From: Spinactinospora alkalitolerans | GTDB lineage: Bacteria > Actinomycetota > Actinomycetes > Streptosporangiales > Streptosporangiaceae | DNA: 64,000 bases | Assembly: GCF_013408795.1 (NCBI RefSeq) | Contig: NZ_JACCCC010000001.1 | Coordinates: 2,542,001-2,606,000 of the forward strand | Direction of reading: 5' to 3' | In this document: positions 9,192-17,582 of the stretch, one piece after another | Layout: each line of letters begins with the position of its first letter | How positions within the stretch are numbered: position 1 is the stretch's first letter | The notes under the pieces: generated by a model | Told to the model about the DNA's origin: nothing | The model's input: only the letters and a program-made list of their open reading frames with translations | Databases searched by the model: none | Program-made: the position numbers and the translations under genes

Positions 9192-10313
9192 ATGAAGACC
9201 CGTGCCGCCGTCATGACCGCCCCAGGCAAGGACTGGGAGATCACCGAACTCGAACTCGCCCCGCCCCAGGCCGGTGAGGTCATGGTCCGCTTCACCCACG
9301 CCGGACTCTGCTACTCCGACGAGCACGTGCGCACCGGAAACATGGCGCCGCTGCCCATCATCGGCGGGCACGAGGGATCCGGCATCGTCGAAGCCGTCGG
9401 CGAGGGTGTCTCCAAGCTGGCCCCCGGCGACCACGTGGCCGCCTCCTTCAAACCCTCCTGCGGTCACTGTCGCTGGTGCGCCGCAGGTCGCTCCAATCTG
9501 TGCGATGCCGCGGCATATGGTCCCGAGGGCAAACTCCCCGACGGTACCTACCGGTTCACCGGCCCCGACGGGCCCATCGGCGCCAACTGTGCGCTGGGCA
9601 CGTTCGCCGAGCATTCCGTCGTCTCCCAGGACTCCCTCGTACGTGTCGACCCCGACCTACCACTCTCGGTGGTCGCGCTTGTGAGCTGCGGTGTACTCAC
9701 CGGCTGGGGTGCGGCCGTCTACGCGGCCGAGCCGGAACCCGGCGACACCGTCATCGTCGTCGGCGCGGGCGGAGTCGGCATCAACGCCGTACAGGGAGCC
9801 CGACTCGCCGGCGCCGGGAATGTCATCCTGGCCGACCCCAACGAGGCCAAGCACGCCCTTGCGCGTGACCTCGGGGCCTCGCACGTCTGCCGCACCCTCA
9901 ACGAGGCGGCGGCCCTCGCCGCGAACCTCAACCCTAGCGCGGGGGGTGCCGACTCCACCCTCGTCTGCACCGGTGAGACCACCGCCGAGATCGTCCGCGC
10001 CTCGTTCGAGGCCACAGGCAAGGGCGGAACCATCGTCCTCGCCGGCATGTCCGAGGATGTCCATGAAATCAACATCCAACTTCCCGGTACCCAGCTCGTC
10101 TTCGCCGAGAAGCGTCTACAGGGCACCATCTTCGGCTCATGCAGCCCGACGCGGGACGTGCCCCGTGTGCTGTCCCTGTACCGCCAGGGTCTGATCAAGC
10201 TCGACGAGCTGGTCAGCCGTACCTACGGCCTCGATGAGATCAACCAGGGATTCGAAGACCTACGATCCGGACGGAACCTGCGCGGCATCGTCGCTCATCG
10301 TCCCGCACAGTGA
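9192..10313 (+). CDS. Zinc-dependent alcohol dehydrogenase, NDMA-dependent type
   Basis: A 373-residue MDR enzyme. The catalytic zinc ligands are Cys40, His60/Glu61 and Cys165. The structural zinc site is Cys90, 93, 96 and 104 in CGHCRWCAAGRSNLC. The Rossmann motif is GAGGVGINAVQGA. The insert with YGPEGKLPDGTYRF matches the actinobacterial nicotinoprotein group assayed with N,N-dimethyl-4-nitrosoaniline, which keep tightly bound NAD. It starts behind GGAGAA. The ALDH gene follows at 46 bases, giving an alcohol-to-aldehyde-to-acid pair. Confidence 0.9.
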   Translation: MKTRAAVMTAPGKDWEITELELAPPQAGEVMVRFTHAGLCYSDEHVRTGNMAPLPIIGGHEGSGIVEAVGEGVSKLAPGDHVAASFKPSCGHCRWCAAGRSNLCDAAAYGPEGKLPDGTYRFTGPDGPIGANCALGTFAEHSVVSQDSLVRVDPDLPLSVVALVSCGVLTGWGAAVYAAEPEPGDTVIVVGAGGVGINAVQGARLAGAGNVILADPNEAKHALARDLGASHVCRTLNEAAALAANLNPSAGGADSTLVCTGETTAEIVRASFEATGKGGTIVLAGMSEDVHEINIQLPGTQLVFAEKRLQGTIFGSCSPTRDVPRVLSLYRQGLIKLDELVSRTYGLDEINQGFEDLRSGRNLRGIVAHRPAQ

Positions 10314-10359
10314 GCAGGCAGCAACCGCAGAAGAACAGGAACAGAAGGAGCACTCCGCC

Positions 10360-11835
10360 ATGTCCGACGGGATCGACCGCGACGCCCTCTACATCGACGG
10401 CGACTGGCGTAAACCCTCGACCGCTCGTACCTTCACCGCGGTCAGTGCCGCCACCGAGCAGCCCATAGGCGTCTTTCCCGAGGCCGACCGCACCGACGTG
10501 GACACCGCCGTCGCCGCGGCGCGCCGTGCCCTCGGCGGTCACCACGGGTGGGGCTCGGCCAAGGAACGCGCCGCCGCGATGGAACGCCTGGCCCTTGCCC
10601 TGGAGGCCCGCACCGATGCCCTCGGCACCTTGATCGCCCAGGAGGTCGGCACACCTCTGGCTCGCGCGATCGAGGCCAACGTCAGCGCCGCGACGGGCCT
10701 GCTCCGGTTCTACGCCCCGCTCGCCGACGTCATGTACGCGGAGGACCTGCGTCCCGCTCTGGTGGGGCACAGCCTGGTCCGCCGCGAGCCCGTCGGTGTG
10801 GCCGCCATGATCGTGCCGTGGAACTACCCGCTCAGTACCCTGTTCTTCAAGTTGGCCCCCGCGCTGGCGATGGGCTGCACCGCCGTGATCAAGCCCTCTC
10901 CCGCCACCGGGCTCGACTCATTCCTCGTCGCCGACGCGGTCCATGAGGCGGGGTTCCCGCCCGGCGTGATCAACTTCCTGCCCGCCGAACGGGAGGTGGG
11001 GGAGTACCTGGTCACCCACCCCGGGGTGGACAAGGTCGCCTTCACCGGCTCCACCTCCGCCGGACGCCGCATCGGCGCGCTCTGCGGCGAACTGCTGCGC
11101 CCCGTCACCTTGGAGCTGGGCGGCAAGTCCGCCGCAATCCTGCTGGAGGACGCCCCCCTGCCCCTCTTCCTCGACCACCTGCTTAACCTGTCGTTCAACA
11201 ACAACGGCCAGACCTGCACCAACAACACGCGACTGCTGGTGCCCCGTTCACGTTACGAGGAGATCGTGGATGCCGTTACCGCGACCGTTGCGAGCTGGCC
11301 GGTCGGCGACCCGCTGGACCCGTCCACGGTGATCGGCCCAGTCGCCGGAGCCGCCGCCCGCGACCGGATCGAAGGCTACCTCCGCAAAGGCCGACAGGAG
11401 GGGGCACGCGTCACCACCGGGGGCGGCCGCCCGTCCGGCCGGGACTGCGGCTTCTATGTCGAGCCCACGGTGTTCGCCGACGTGGATCCTGCGATGACCA
11501 TCGCCCGTGAGGAGATCTTCGGCCCCGTGGTGACCATCTCCGCACACGACGGCTCAGTCGAGGACGCCGTCACCATGGCCGAAGATTCCGCCTACGGTCT
11601 GGCGGGCAGCGTCTGGACGGCGGACGAGACGCTGGGACGACAGGTGGCCCGCGCTGTGGACACCGGCACCATCAGCGTCAATCATGCCAACTTCGACATC
11701 GGCGCGCCGCTCTCCGGGCGGCGGGAGAGCGGTCTGGGCTCAGAACTGGGGCGTGAAGGGATCGAGGCGTACCTCCAGTACAAGACGATCTTCGTGTCCG
11801 AGCCACCCGCGGACAGCGATGCCCCCGCGACGTGA
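10360..11835 (+). CDS. Aldehyde dehydrogenase
   Basis: A 491-residue ALDH with Glu252 (LELGGKSAA) and Cys286 (NNNGQTCTNNTR), distinct from the upstream semialdehyde dehydrogenase. The NNGQTCTNNTR region and RREPVGVAAMIVPWNYP place it among broad betaine/hydroxymuconic-type enzymes. It follows the NDMA-type alcohol dehydrogenase, whose aldehyde product it probably oxidises. It is the last intact gene of the module; transposase debris follows within 90 bases. Start chosen behind AGAAGGAG. Confidence 0.9.
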   Translation: MSDGIDRDALYIDGDWRKPSTARTFTAVSAATEQPIGVFPEADRTDVDTAVAAARRALGGHHGWGSAKERAAAMERLALALEARTDALGTLIAQEVGTPLARAIEANVSAATGLLRFYAPLADVMYAEDLRPALVGHSLVRREPVGVAAMIVPWNYPLSTLFFKLAPALAMGCTAVIKPSPATGLDSFLVADAVHEAGFPPGVINFLPAEREVGEYLVTHPGVDKVAFTGSTSAGRRIGALCGELLRPVTLELGGKSAAILLEDAPLPLFLDHLLNLSFNNNGQTCTNNTRLLVPRSRYEEIVDAVTATVASWPVGDPLDPSTVIGPVAGAAARDRIEGYLRKGRQEGARVTTGGGRPSGRDCGFYVEPTVFADVDPAMTIAREEIFGPVVTISAHDGSVEDAVTMAEDSAYGLAGSVWTADETLGRQVARAVDTGTISVNHANFDIGAPLSGRRESGLGSELGREGIEAYLQYKTIFVSEPPADSDAPAT

Positions 11836-11924
11836 CTGAGGAGGCCGTCACTACTCACTCAGGGGGTTGCCGATTAATAACTTCGCGGTTTTCGCGGTCG
11901 GCGACACCTTACGACCCCACCGTG

Positions 11925-12116
11925 ACAGCGGGTACTGAGGCGGTGCTCGCAGACGTGTGCGCCAATCTCCTCCCCCACCTGGACGAACGGCAGAAACGTC
12001 TGACCGCGGGAGCCATCGCACGACTTCTCGGCCACGGCGGCATCCGCATCAAGGCCCGCGCCGCACGGATGGCCGGGTCCTTGTCGCCCGAGGCTGGCCT
12101 GGCCTCGGCACTCTGA
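11925..12116 (+). pseudogene. ISAzo13-type transposase, N-terminal remnant
   Basis: About 60 residues with LLPHLDERQKRLTAGAIARLLGHGGI, the N-terminal helix-turn-helix pattern of ISAzo13 transposases. It then breaks into unrelated sequence and stops. The catalytic DDE domain is absent. It marks a past insertion right behind the catabolic genes. Confidence 0.65.
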
Positions 12117-12119
12117 ACA

Positions 12120-12330
12120 CGAGACCGGGGGCCGACCGCGCTTGAGGTGCATGAACGGGTTTCCGCAGTCCCGACAGGTGCGCTCGTAGGGGGACGCGGT
12201 GGTGGCGCTTTGGCCCTTGGATGCTCTTCCGCCTGCTGATATAGCCGTCTTGCCTGGCGTAACAGCGGTGCTGCGCTAAGTCGGGCAACCGCTGAGTCAA
12301 TCACCATTCGTGGCCTGACCCTTAGCGGAA
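12120..12330 (-). pseudogene. Remnant of a small zinc-ribbon protein
   Basis: On the minus strand one frame reads YERTCRDCGNPFMHLKR then RGRPPVSCSECR, a CxxC...CxxC ribbon. The segment before it (RLYQQAEEHPRAKAPPPRP) is in a different frame, so a one-base shift separates them. The gene family is not recognised. It looks decayed. Confidence 0.35.
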
Positions 12331-12380
12331 ATCCCATAGATCGACAGGCAGAGCGAAAAGGAAATGATCAGAAGAGACAT
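12297..12380 (-). pseudogene. Possible truncated N-terminus of a membrane transporter
   Basis: An ATG with a good AGAGG site opens a 27-residue hydrophobic peptide (SLLIISFSLCLSIYGISAKG) that stops where the remnant region begins. It resembles the first membrane helix of sodium/solute symporters, but that is a guess. It may equally be a chance or genuine small membrane peptide. The sequence from 12381 to 12574 upstream of it holds no gene I can support. Confidence 0.3.
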
Positions 12381-12574
12381 GGCTGCCTCTATATTGACGA
12401 CGTAGGTATCTACATGATCTGAGCCGTGATTTCTTTTGCAGTTGGTAGAGTCGGTGGGTGACGTGTCTGACATCATCGAGGCTTCGGCGGGTCGGGAAAT
12501 CGGAGCACGGCCAGAGTCACAGGGGGAGGGACTGTGACGCATGACAAGAGGGTGCGCGGGGGTGGTTCGCTCGG

Positions 12575-13085
12575 CTATTCCGGTTGGGGCCGGTACCCGG
12601 CGCGGTCGCGGGCGTAGAGCGCGGTGAACGTGGTCAGCCGTTCGGCGGGGTTCGCCGGATCGACACCGCAGACGCGGGCGATACGGCCCAGCCGGTGGTC
12701 CACCGTATTGGGGTGCAGGTGCAGTTGCGCGGCTACCGCCTTGCGGTCGAACCCGTGGCGCAGGTAGGCCCGGAGCGTGGCCTCCCACTCCGGGTGGTCG
12801 TCCAGGGGGCGCAGCCGCTCCAGCAGCAGGTCCCGTCCCGGGCCTGGCCGTGTCAGCTGGTAGGCGACGAGGACGTCGTCCAGGACGTATCCGCCGGGCG
12901 GTTGCCCCGTGGCCAGGGCGATCTCCAGGATCTCCTCGCTTTGGGCGCGGGCGGCGGGAACCGCGTCGGGAGCGGCGGCCGCGGCGCCCGCGTGCAGCGG
13001 GGGCCCGAGGATCCCGGCCAGGCGCTCGGCGGTGCCAAGCACAGCGGTCTGGGGCGGGAGGAGCCCGCCACGGTCACAGCCGACT
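12575..13085 (-). pseudogene. PucR/CdaR-type regulator, C-terminal remnant
   Basis: About 155 residues. The end, LRAYLRHGFDRKAVAAQLHLHPNTVDHRLGRI, is the PucR-type C-terminal helix-turn-helix; the preceding LLLERLRPLDDHPEW fits the same domain. The frame is closed by a stop at 13085, and only frameshifted sequence lies upstream before an IS481 fragment. The sensor half is therefore lost. PucR-type proteins regulate purine and other catabolic genes, so it may once have served the neighbouring N-heterocycle module. Confidence 0.65.
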
Positions 13086-13299
13086 CAGCAGGGCGCGTGC
13101 CCGTGTTCCTCGGCTCTGGTCGATCCGGTCGAGCAGCTGGGCTCGATGACCACGGCGGCCACCGTCATCGGCGGACGCGTCGTCCACGGGAGGCTTTGAC
13201 GACGACGGACCCCGGCTGCCGGTACGGCCAAGAACCGGCCCGCCGGCAGCCCGTGCGCCCGCCGCCACGATGACCTCTCCGCCACCGGCCGCGCCGATG

Positions 13300-13490
13300 C
13301 CATCGACGCCTTCCTCTTGGTAGCGGCGTAGCCACTTGTAGAAGCAGTTGCGGCTGATGCCGTGGTACCGGCATGGCTGCGAGACGCTGCCGGTGACCTC
13401 CTCGGCGTGGCGGAGGACCGCCAGGCGCCGCCGCGCCTGGCGGTCGGGTTGCTGCTGGGGTGAGGGGCATGAGAGATCTCCTGGTGACCG
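13300..13490 (-). pseudogene. IS481-type transposase, N-terminal remnant
   Basis: The minus strand reads RRLAVLRHAEEVTGSV, CRYHGISRNCFYKWLRRYQEEG, the helix-turn-helix start of IS481-family transposases. It breaks off before any catalytic domain. The only nearby ATG (13470) is in the wrong frame. Confidence 0.7.
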
Positions 13491-13600
13491 GAGACCCCAA
13501 GTGTCAACAGCCTCCGGCAGTCTTAGAGGCGCGCGAGTACGTCGGATTCTGGGTAAAATGATGCGCTCGGCCACCGACTGCGGAAGGGACGAACCGACAT

Positions 13601-14290
13601 ATGGCGCGCGCACAGGGCAGGCAGACCAACGCTCGTGGCGCCACACTCACCACCGAAATGATCATCGACGCGGCGCTGCGGCTCTCGGATGCCGAGACAG
13701 GTCTCGAACGTCTCACCGTGCGACGGCTCGCCGCGGAACTCGGCGTTGGCACTATGACGCTGTACGGCTACTTCCGCAGTAAGGAAGAGATCCTGGATAG
13801 CATCGCCGATCACGTACTCGGCGAGATGAGGCTGCCGGAGGCCGACGATGACGATCCTGCTACGGCGTTGCGTACGGTCGGCTGGGCGTTCCTCAACATG
13901 ATGCGCGAGCATCCGAGCGTGGTCCAACTGTTCGCGACCCGCGTGACACAGAGCCCCGAATCGATGCGCGGCGCCATGGAAGGCGTGCTAGAACGGTTGG
14001 TGTCGTCCGGGATTCCCGGCACCCTCGCTGTTCGCTGCTACAGCTTCTTGATCAGCTATGCCATGGGTTTCGCCGCTTACCAGGCGCCCCGGACGTGGGC
14101 TCGTACGGATACGGAGAACCGGGCCGAGTTGCGCCGGCAGCGCCAGCATTTCTACTCCGCGCTGTCCAAGGAGGATTTTCCGCAACTGGTCGAACTCGCC
14201 CCGCATCTTGTCGATCTGCCGAGTGATGAACAGTTCTCATTCGGACTGGAGGCGCTCATCGCGCGCGTGCTGTCCGAGTTGGACGGGTGA
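13601..14290 (+). CDS. TetR-family transcriptional regulator
   Basis: A 229-residue TetR protein. The N-terminal DNA-binding domain has LTVRRLAAELGVGTMTLYGYFRSKEEIL around residues 40-70; the C-terminal ligand domain resembles TetR_C groups (HPSVVQLFATR, FSFGLEALIARVL). It stands alone between remnants and is convergent with the asparaginase unit. Its target is not evident. The divergent promoter at 17.2-17.6 kb, which has no other local regulator, is a candidate. Confidence 0.88.
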   Translation: MARAQGRQTNARGATLTTEMIIDAALRLSDAETGLERLTVRRLAAELGVGTMTLYGYFRSKEEILDSIADHVLGEMRLPEADDDDPATALRTVGWAFLNMMREHPSVVQLFATRVTQSPESMRGAMEGVLERLVSSGIPGTLAVRCYSFLISYAMGFAAYQAPRTWARTDTENRAELRRQRQHFYSALSKEDFPQLVELAPHLVDLPSDEQFSFGLEALIARVLSELDG

Positions 14291-14436
14291 GTCCAGACGT
14301 CGCCAGGACGCATGAGCGCGGACGGTGGCCGGCTTCGATCGACCCCTCAACGTCGACACGCGGAGACGCTTGCTCGCGACGGTGCGCCCAAGGACATCAG
14401 CTACTGGCTGGTCCTGAATCTCCTCGGGTTTGATCG

Positions 14437-14627
14437 AGACTCTCTTGGGAGTTCGGTGGCGATGCGATCTGCCACGGCATCGAGCGCTTCGGCGAGCAGC
14501 TCCATCAACTTGTGCATGTCGAAGCCCTCGCTCGGGATCTGGGCTGCGGTGAACAACCCGTCCGACGCCGCTATTGCAGGTGCGCCAGTTGATGGGGCAG
14601 CGATGAGCGTTCGCTAAGGATGTCCTG
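14437..14627 (-). pseudogene. C-terminal remnant of a second copy of the 44.8-kb tetR gene
   Basis: The minus strand reads ILSERSSLPHQLAHLQ, then after a one-base shift SDGLFTAAQIPSEGF and LMELLAEALDAVADRI. These match, in order, the last 60 residues of the TetR protein encoded at 44791-45474 (VLKERPSLPLQLARLH, SDGLFTAAQIPDEGF, LMELLAEALDSVVERI). The rest of the gene is missing. It is a decayed paralogue. Confidence 0.75.
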
Positions 14628-14759
14628 ATGCGGGGTGGACTTCCCGGCCGCGGACTCAGCACCACCGCACTGCACCGGTTGCCTTGGGGGAGGGACTGTT
14701 TGCCGCCTGGTCGCCCTGGCAGTAAAAGCAAGGCTGCTGAGGCCCGCGCAGCGGAGCCG
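14628..14759. other. Spacer without a supported gene
   Basis: This stretch links the tetR remnant with the dyad behind the asparaginase gene. Short open frames exist on both strands but none resembles a known family. It is probably mobile-element debris. Confidence 0.4.
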
Positions 14760-14801
14760 ATCCCGGTGAAGATGGTCCCTCGGAGACGACTTCACCGGGA
14801 T
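14760..14801. repeat. 12-base perfect inverted repeat behind the asparaginase gene
   Basis: ATCCCGGTGAAG (14760-14771) and CTTCACCGGGAT (14790-14801) are exact complements separated by 18 bases. It lies about 70 bases past the ancestral asparaginase stop. It may be a terminator or an insertion-sequence end. Confidence 0.5.
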
Positions 14802-15868
14802 CAGCGCAACTGGACAGCACCGTGTGCTCCCGCAACGGCGTCGGGTCCACGGGTTTCCGGCAGGGTCCTTAGCTCGGCTGTGCCTCGTTGAGTTTGGCGA
14901 AGAACCGCCTGATCTCTTCGGTTCTCTTCGGTATCCATGCCGGAAGCGGTGAGCAAGGTCAGAGCGATCCTGGACTTGAGCCCGTCCAGTGAACCGGCTG
15001 AGACGAGTCCGGCGCCGAGCAACTCGACTTCGGCGCCGGCGAAGCCGCCATAGGTTTCGGTGAGCATGTGTCCAGATCCGGTGCGAGAGGCGAGCACGAC
15101 CGGAATGCTTTGGGCCAGCCGGGTAATCCTCTCACTGAGACGTGTGGGTATATGCCCGCCGCCGAGCGCGGCGACGACGAGGGCTGATGTCTGAGCCGCA
15201 GACGATAGCCACCAGCCGTCGTCGTCCATGCCGAGTGTGACCAGGGCTGCCGGCTTGATCGGCTTGGTCAGCCGTGCGGCATCAAGCAATGGCCTGGTGT
15301 AGCTGCGCGGCCGCAATACGATCCGCCTCTCGGCGATGGTCCCGGCGGGGCCGATGTCGGTGGACTGGAACGCGTTGATCCACTGGGTATGTACCTTGCG
15401 GACCTCTCGGGCGAAATGCACGGCATTTCCGATCGCGACCAGTACCCCGTGGTGCTCGGCTCCCTCGGTCGCGGCTGTACGCACCGCGTCCACCAGGTTT
15501 GCAGGCCCGTCGGTACCGGGCATGCTCGCGTGCCGCATCGCTCCGGTGACGACGACCGCGATGCCGGGCCGGACCAGCAGGTCCAATGCGAACGCGGTCT
15601 CTTCGAGGGTGTCTGTTCCCTGCGCGATCACCACGCCGCTGTACCCGTCCGCTCGCGCCCGCTCGATACGCGCCGCGAGGTCCAGGATCACTTCCATCGT
15701 GATGTCAGCGGACGGTATCGGATCGACTGACTCCACATCGACGTGGGTGAGTCCATTCACCGAGCGCACGAGTTCCGTGCCACTCAGCCGTGGGTGTGCA
15801 TGCCCATTCTCGTCCGATACGGACATAATGGTGCCACCGAGTGTGATGATCTTGAGAAGCGGTTGCAT
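14801..15868 (-). CDS. Asparaginase-family amidohydrolase with frameshifted C-terminus
   Basis: A 355-residue reading frame of the L-asparaginase fold. The first catalytic Thr lies in TLGGTI and the second motif is QGTDTLEET; VTGAMRHAS and DGPANLVDA are also typical. It would hydrolyse Asn or a related amide, although the pathway role is unclear. Near the end a tandem 10-base duplication shifts the frame. Without it the protein would end EEIRRFFAKLNEAQPS with a stop at 14869; instead it runs on 23 codons further to 14801. Most of the domain is intact, so it may still work. It lies downstream of and co-directional with an MHS transporter (34-base gap). Confidence 0.85.
   Translation of the reverse strand: MQPLLKIITLGGTIMSVSDENGHAHPRLSGTELVRSVNGLTHVDVESVDPIPSADITMEVILDLAARIERARADGYSGVVIAQGTDTLEETAFALDLLVRPGIAVVVTGAMRHASMPGTDGPANLVDAVRTAATEGAEHHGVLVAIGNAVHFAREVRKVHTQWINAFQSTDIGPAGTIAERRIVLRPRSYTRPLLDAARLTKPIKPAALVTLGMDDDGWWLSSAAQTSALVVAALGGGHIPTRLSERITRLAQSIPVVLASRTGSGHMLTETYGGFAGAEVELLGAGLVSAGSLDGLKSRIALTLLTASGMDTEENRRDQAVLRQTQRGTAELRTLPETRGPDAVAGAHGAVQLR
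14913..14932. repeat. Tandem 10-base duplication causing a frameshift
   Basis: TCTCTTCGGT occurs twice in direct succession inside the asparaginase 3' end. Removing one copy restores the conserved family C-terminus and a TAA stop. Confidence 0.9.
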
Positions 15869-15902
15869 GAATATCCTTCGATCGCGGCGCTGCCTACATG
15901 GA

Positions 15903-17219
15903 TTAGCCCTGAGCCTCGGCAGCCTCGACCTCCGCACGAGGCTTTTGGTGCACTTTGAGGAAGTAACCGGCGAAGACGGACAGCAGCGAAACGCCCGCCA
16001 TGTATAGCGCGATGGCAACCCAACTACCGGTCGCCTCGTGTAGGGATGTGGCCATGACGGGCGCGATGGCGTTGCCGATGATCAGGCCGAGCGTGAAACC
16101 GATGGACAGCCCGGTATACCGAAGCTGCGGTGGAAAGACCTCCGAGAACAAGGCCGGTACGGCAGCGTAGTTCGCCGAATAGCCCACGAATAGCAGTGCG
16201 AACCCGAGAAGCATGAGCCAGTACTGGTGTGTTTCCAGCAGACTCAGCCAGACGAACGGCAGCACGGCCATCGACATCGCCCCGGCAAGGAACACCTTCC
16301 GCGTACTGAATCGGTCGGCGAGCTTCCCTGCGAGTGGAATGCAAACGAGAATCACGACGGTCGCCGGCAGCAACACCGAGACCATCACACCCCGGTCCAG
16401 ACCGAGCACAGCTTCGCCGTACTGCAAGCTGTACACAGTTGTCAGGGTGAAGGTGACTCCAGCGCCGAGAATTCCTACAGCGGTGAGTGCCACTCGTCCG
16501 CCGCATTCCCGGAACACGTCCACCACCGGAAGCCGCTGCGCCGCGCCGTGTTCCCGCACGTCCTTGAAGTCCGGACTCTCGTCCAGTCGGTACCGGATGA
16601 ACAACCCGACGAGGATCAGGAGCGCGCTGAGCAGGAACGGCATTCGCCAACCCCAGGACATCAGCTGGTCATCCGGCAGTTGCAGGACAGCGAGGAAAAC
16701 CAGGTTGGCGAGCAGCAGCCCTGCCGAGGTCCCGGTGTTGATGAGTGATCCGCGGAAGCCGCGCTCTTTCTGTTCAGAGTGTTCGACCGCGAGCAGGACG
16801 GCTCCACCGTACTCGCCGCCGACCGAGAAACCCTGCGCGAGCCTGGCCGTGACGAGCAGGATCGGAGCCAAGACGCCGACCTGGTGATAGGTGGGCAGCA
16901 GGCCGATGGCGAACGTCGATGCTCCCATCAGCACGAGCGTCGCGATCAGGACTGCCTTGCGGCCGAGCCGGTCGCCGAAGTGCCCGAACACAACGGCACC
17001 CAACGGCCGCGCGATGAATCCGATCGCGAAGGTGGCGAAGGAGAGCAGGGTTCCGATGAACGCATCGTCGGTCGGGAAGAAGAGTTGACCGAAGATCACT
17101 GAGGACGCGAGACCGTAGATGGTGAAGTCGTAGTACTCGACGGTGGTGCCGACCCAACTTGCCATTACGGCTCGGGTGCTTTGACCACGGCGCGAGGTGT
17201 TCTCGGCGGTTGTTGTCAT
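15903..17219 (-). CDS. MFS transporter, metabolite:H+ symporter (MHS) family
   Basis: A 438-residue, 12-helix permease. The family's opening ASWVGTTVEYYDFTIYG and the loop motif GHFGDRLGRKAVL between helices 2 and 3 are clear; RLAQGFSVGGEYGGA follows. MHS members import small organic acids such as shikimate, dicarboxylates or aromatic acids with protons. It starts behind AAGGAAG and is divergent from the Rieske operon, so it is a candidate importer for that pathway's substrate. Confidence 0.92.
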   Translation of the reverse strand: MTTTAENTSRRGQSTRAVMASWVGTTVEYYDFTIYGLASSVIFGQLFFPTDDAFIGTLLSFATFAIGFIARPLGAVVFGHFGDRLGRKAVLIATLVLMGASTFAIGLLPTYHQVGVLAPILLVTARLAQGFSVGGEYGGAVLLAVEHSEQKERGFRGSLINTGTSAGLLLANLVFLAVLQLPDDQLMSWGWRMPFLLSALLILVGLFIRYRLDESPDFKDVREHGAAQRLPVVDVFRECGGRVALTAVGILGAGVTFTLTTVYSLQYGEAVLGLDRGVMVSVLLPATVVILVCIPLAGKLADRFSTRKVFLAGAMSMAVLPFVWLSLLETHQYWLMLLGFALLFVGYSANYAAVPALFSEVFPPQLRYTGLSIGFTLGLIIGNAIAPVMATSLHEATGSWVAIALYMAGVSLLSVFAGYFLKVHQKPRAEVEAAEAQG

Positions 17220-17582
17220 GGGCTTCCTTCAGCGGCTACGGGCTTACGCGACCAGCGGAGGCATGCGAGCAACGCACTGCGGCCGGGACCGGCTGACCGT
17301 GCGCATGGCCGGCTGGGCTCCGTCGTGTACTCGGGCGAACCTTCCTCCATCGAGCAGCCAATTGGCGGGAAGAGTTCCTCGTACCTTGTACCGTTCACTG
17401 CACGACGTCAAGGGTCTGGTTCATCGTCGATCAATGTGCCAGCGGTGCTCGCCGGTCTGACATGCACCTCGTTCACGCCGTGCGCCCAGTGTGAGACCTC
17501 TCGTTCTCAAAGGCGGACAAGGGGTGGCCAAAGTGCACGTACGTATGTACCGTACTAAGTACTTCACGACAGGAGGTGTCCC
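17220..17582. promoter_or_regulatory. Divergent promoter region with a GTAC-rich candidate operator
   Basis: This 363-base gap separates the minus-strand transporter unit from the plus-strand Rieske operon and must hold both promoters. At 17537-17563 GTAC recurs four times (ACGTACGTATGTACC, then GTACTAAGTAC), an imperfect dyad that lies just upstream of the AGGAGG site of the reductase gene. It is a plausible repressor site. No small gene is supported. Confidence 0.45.
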
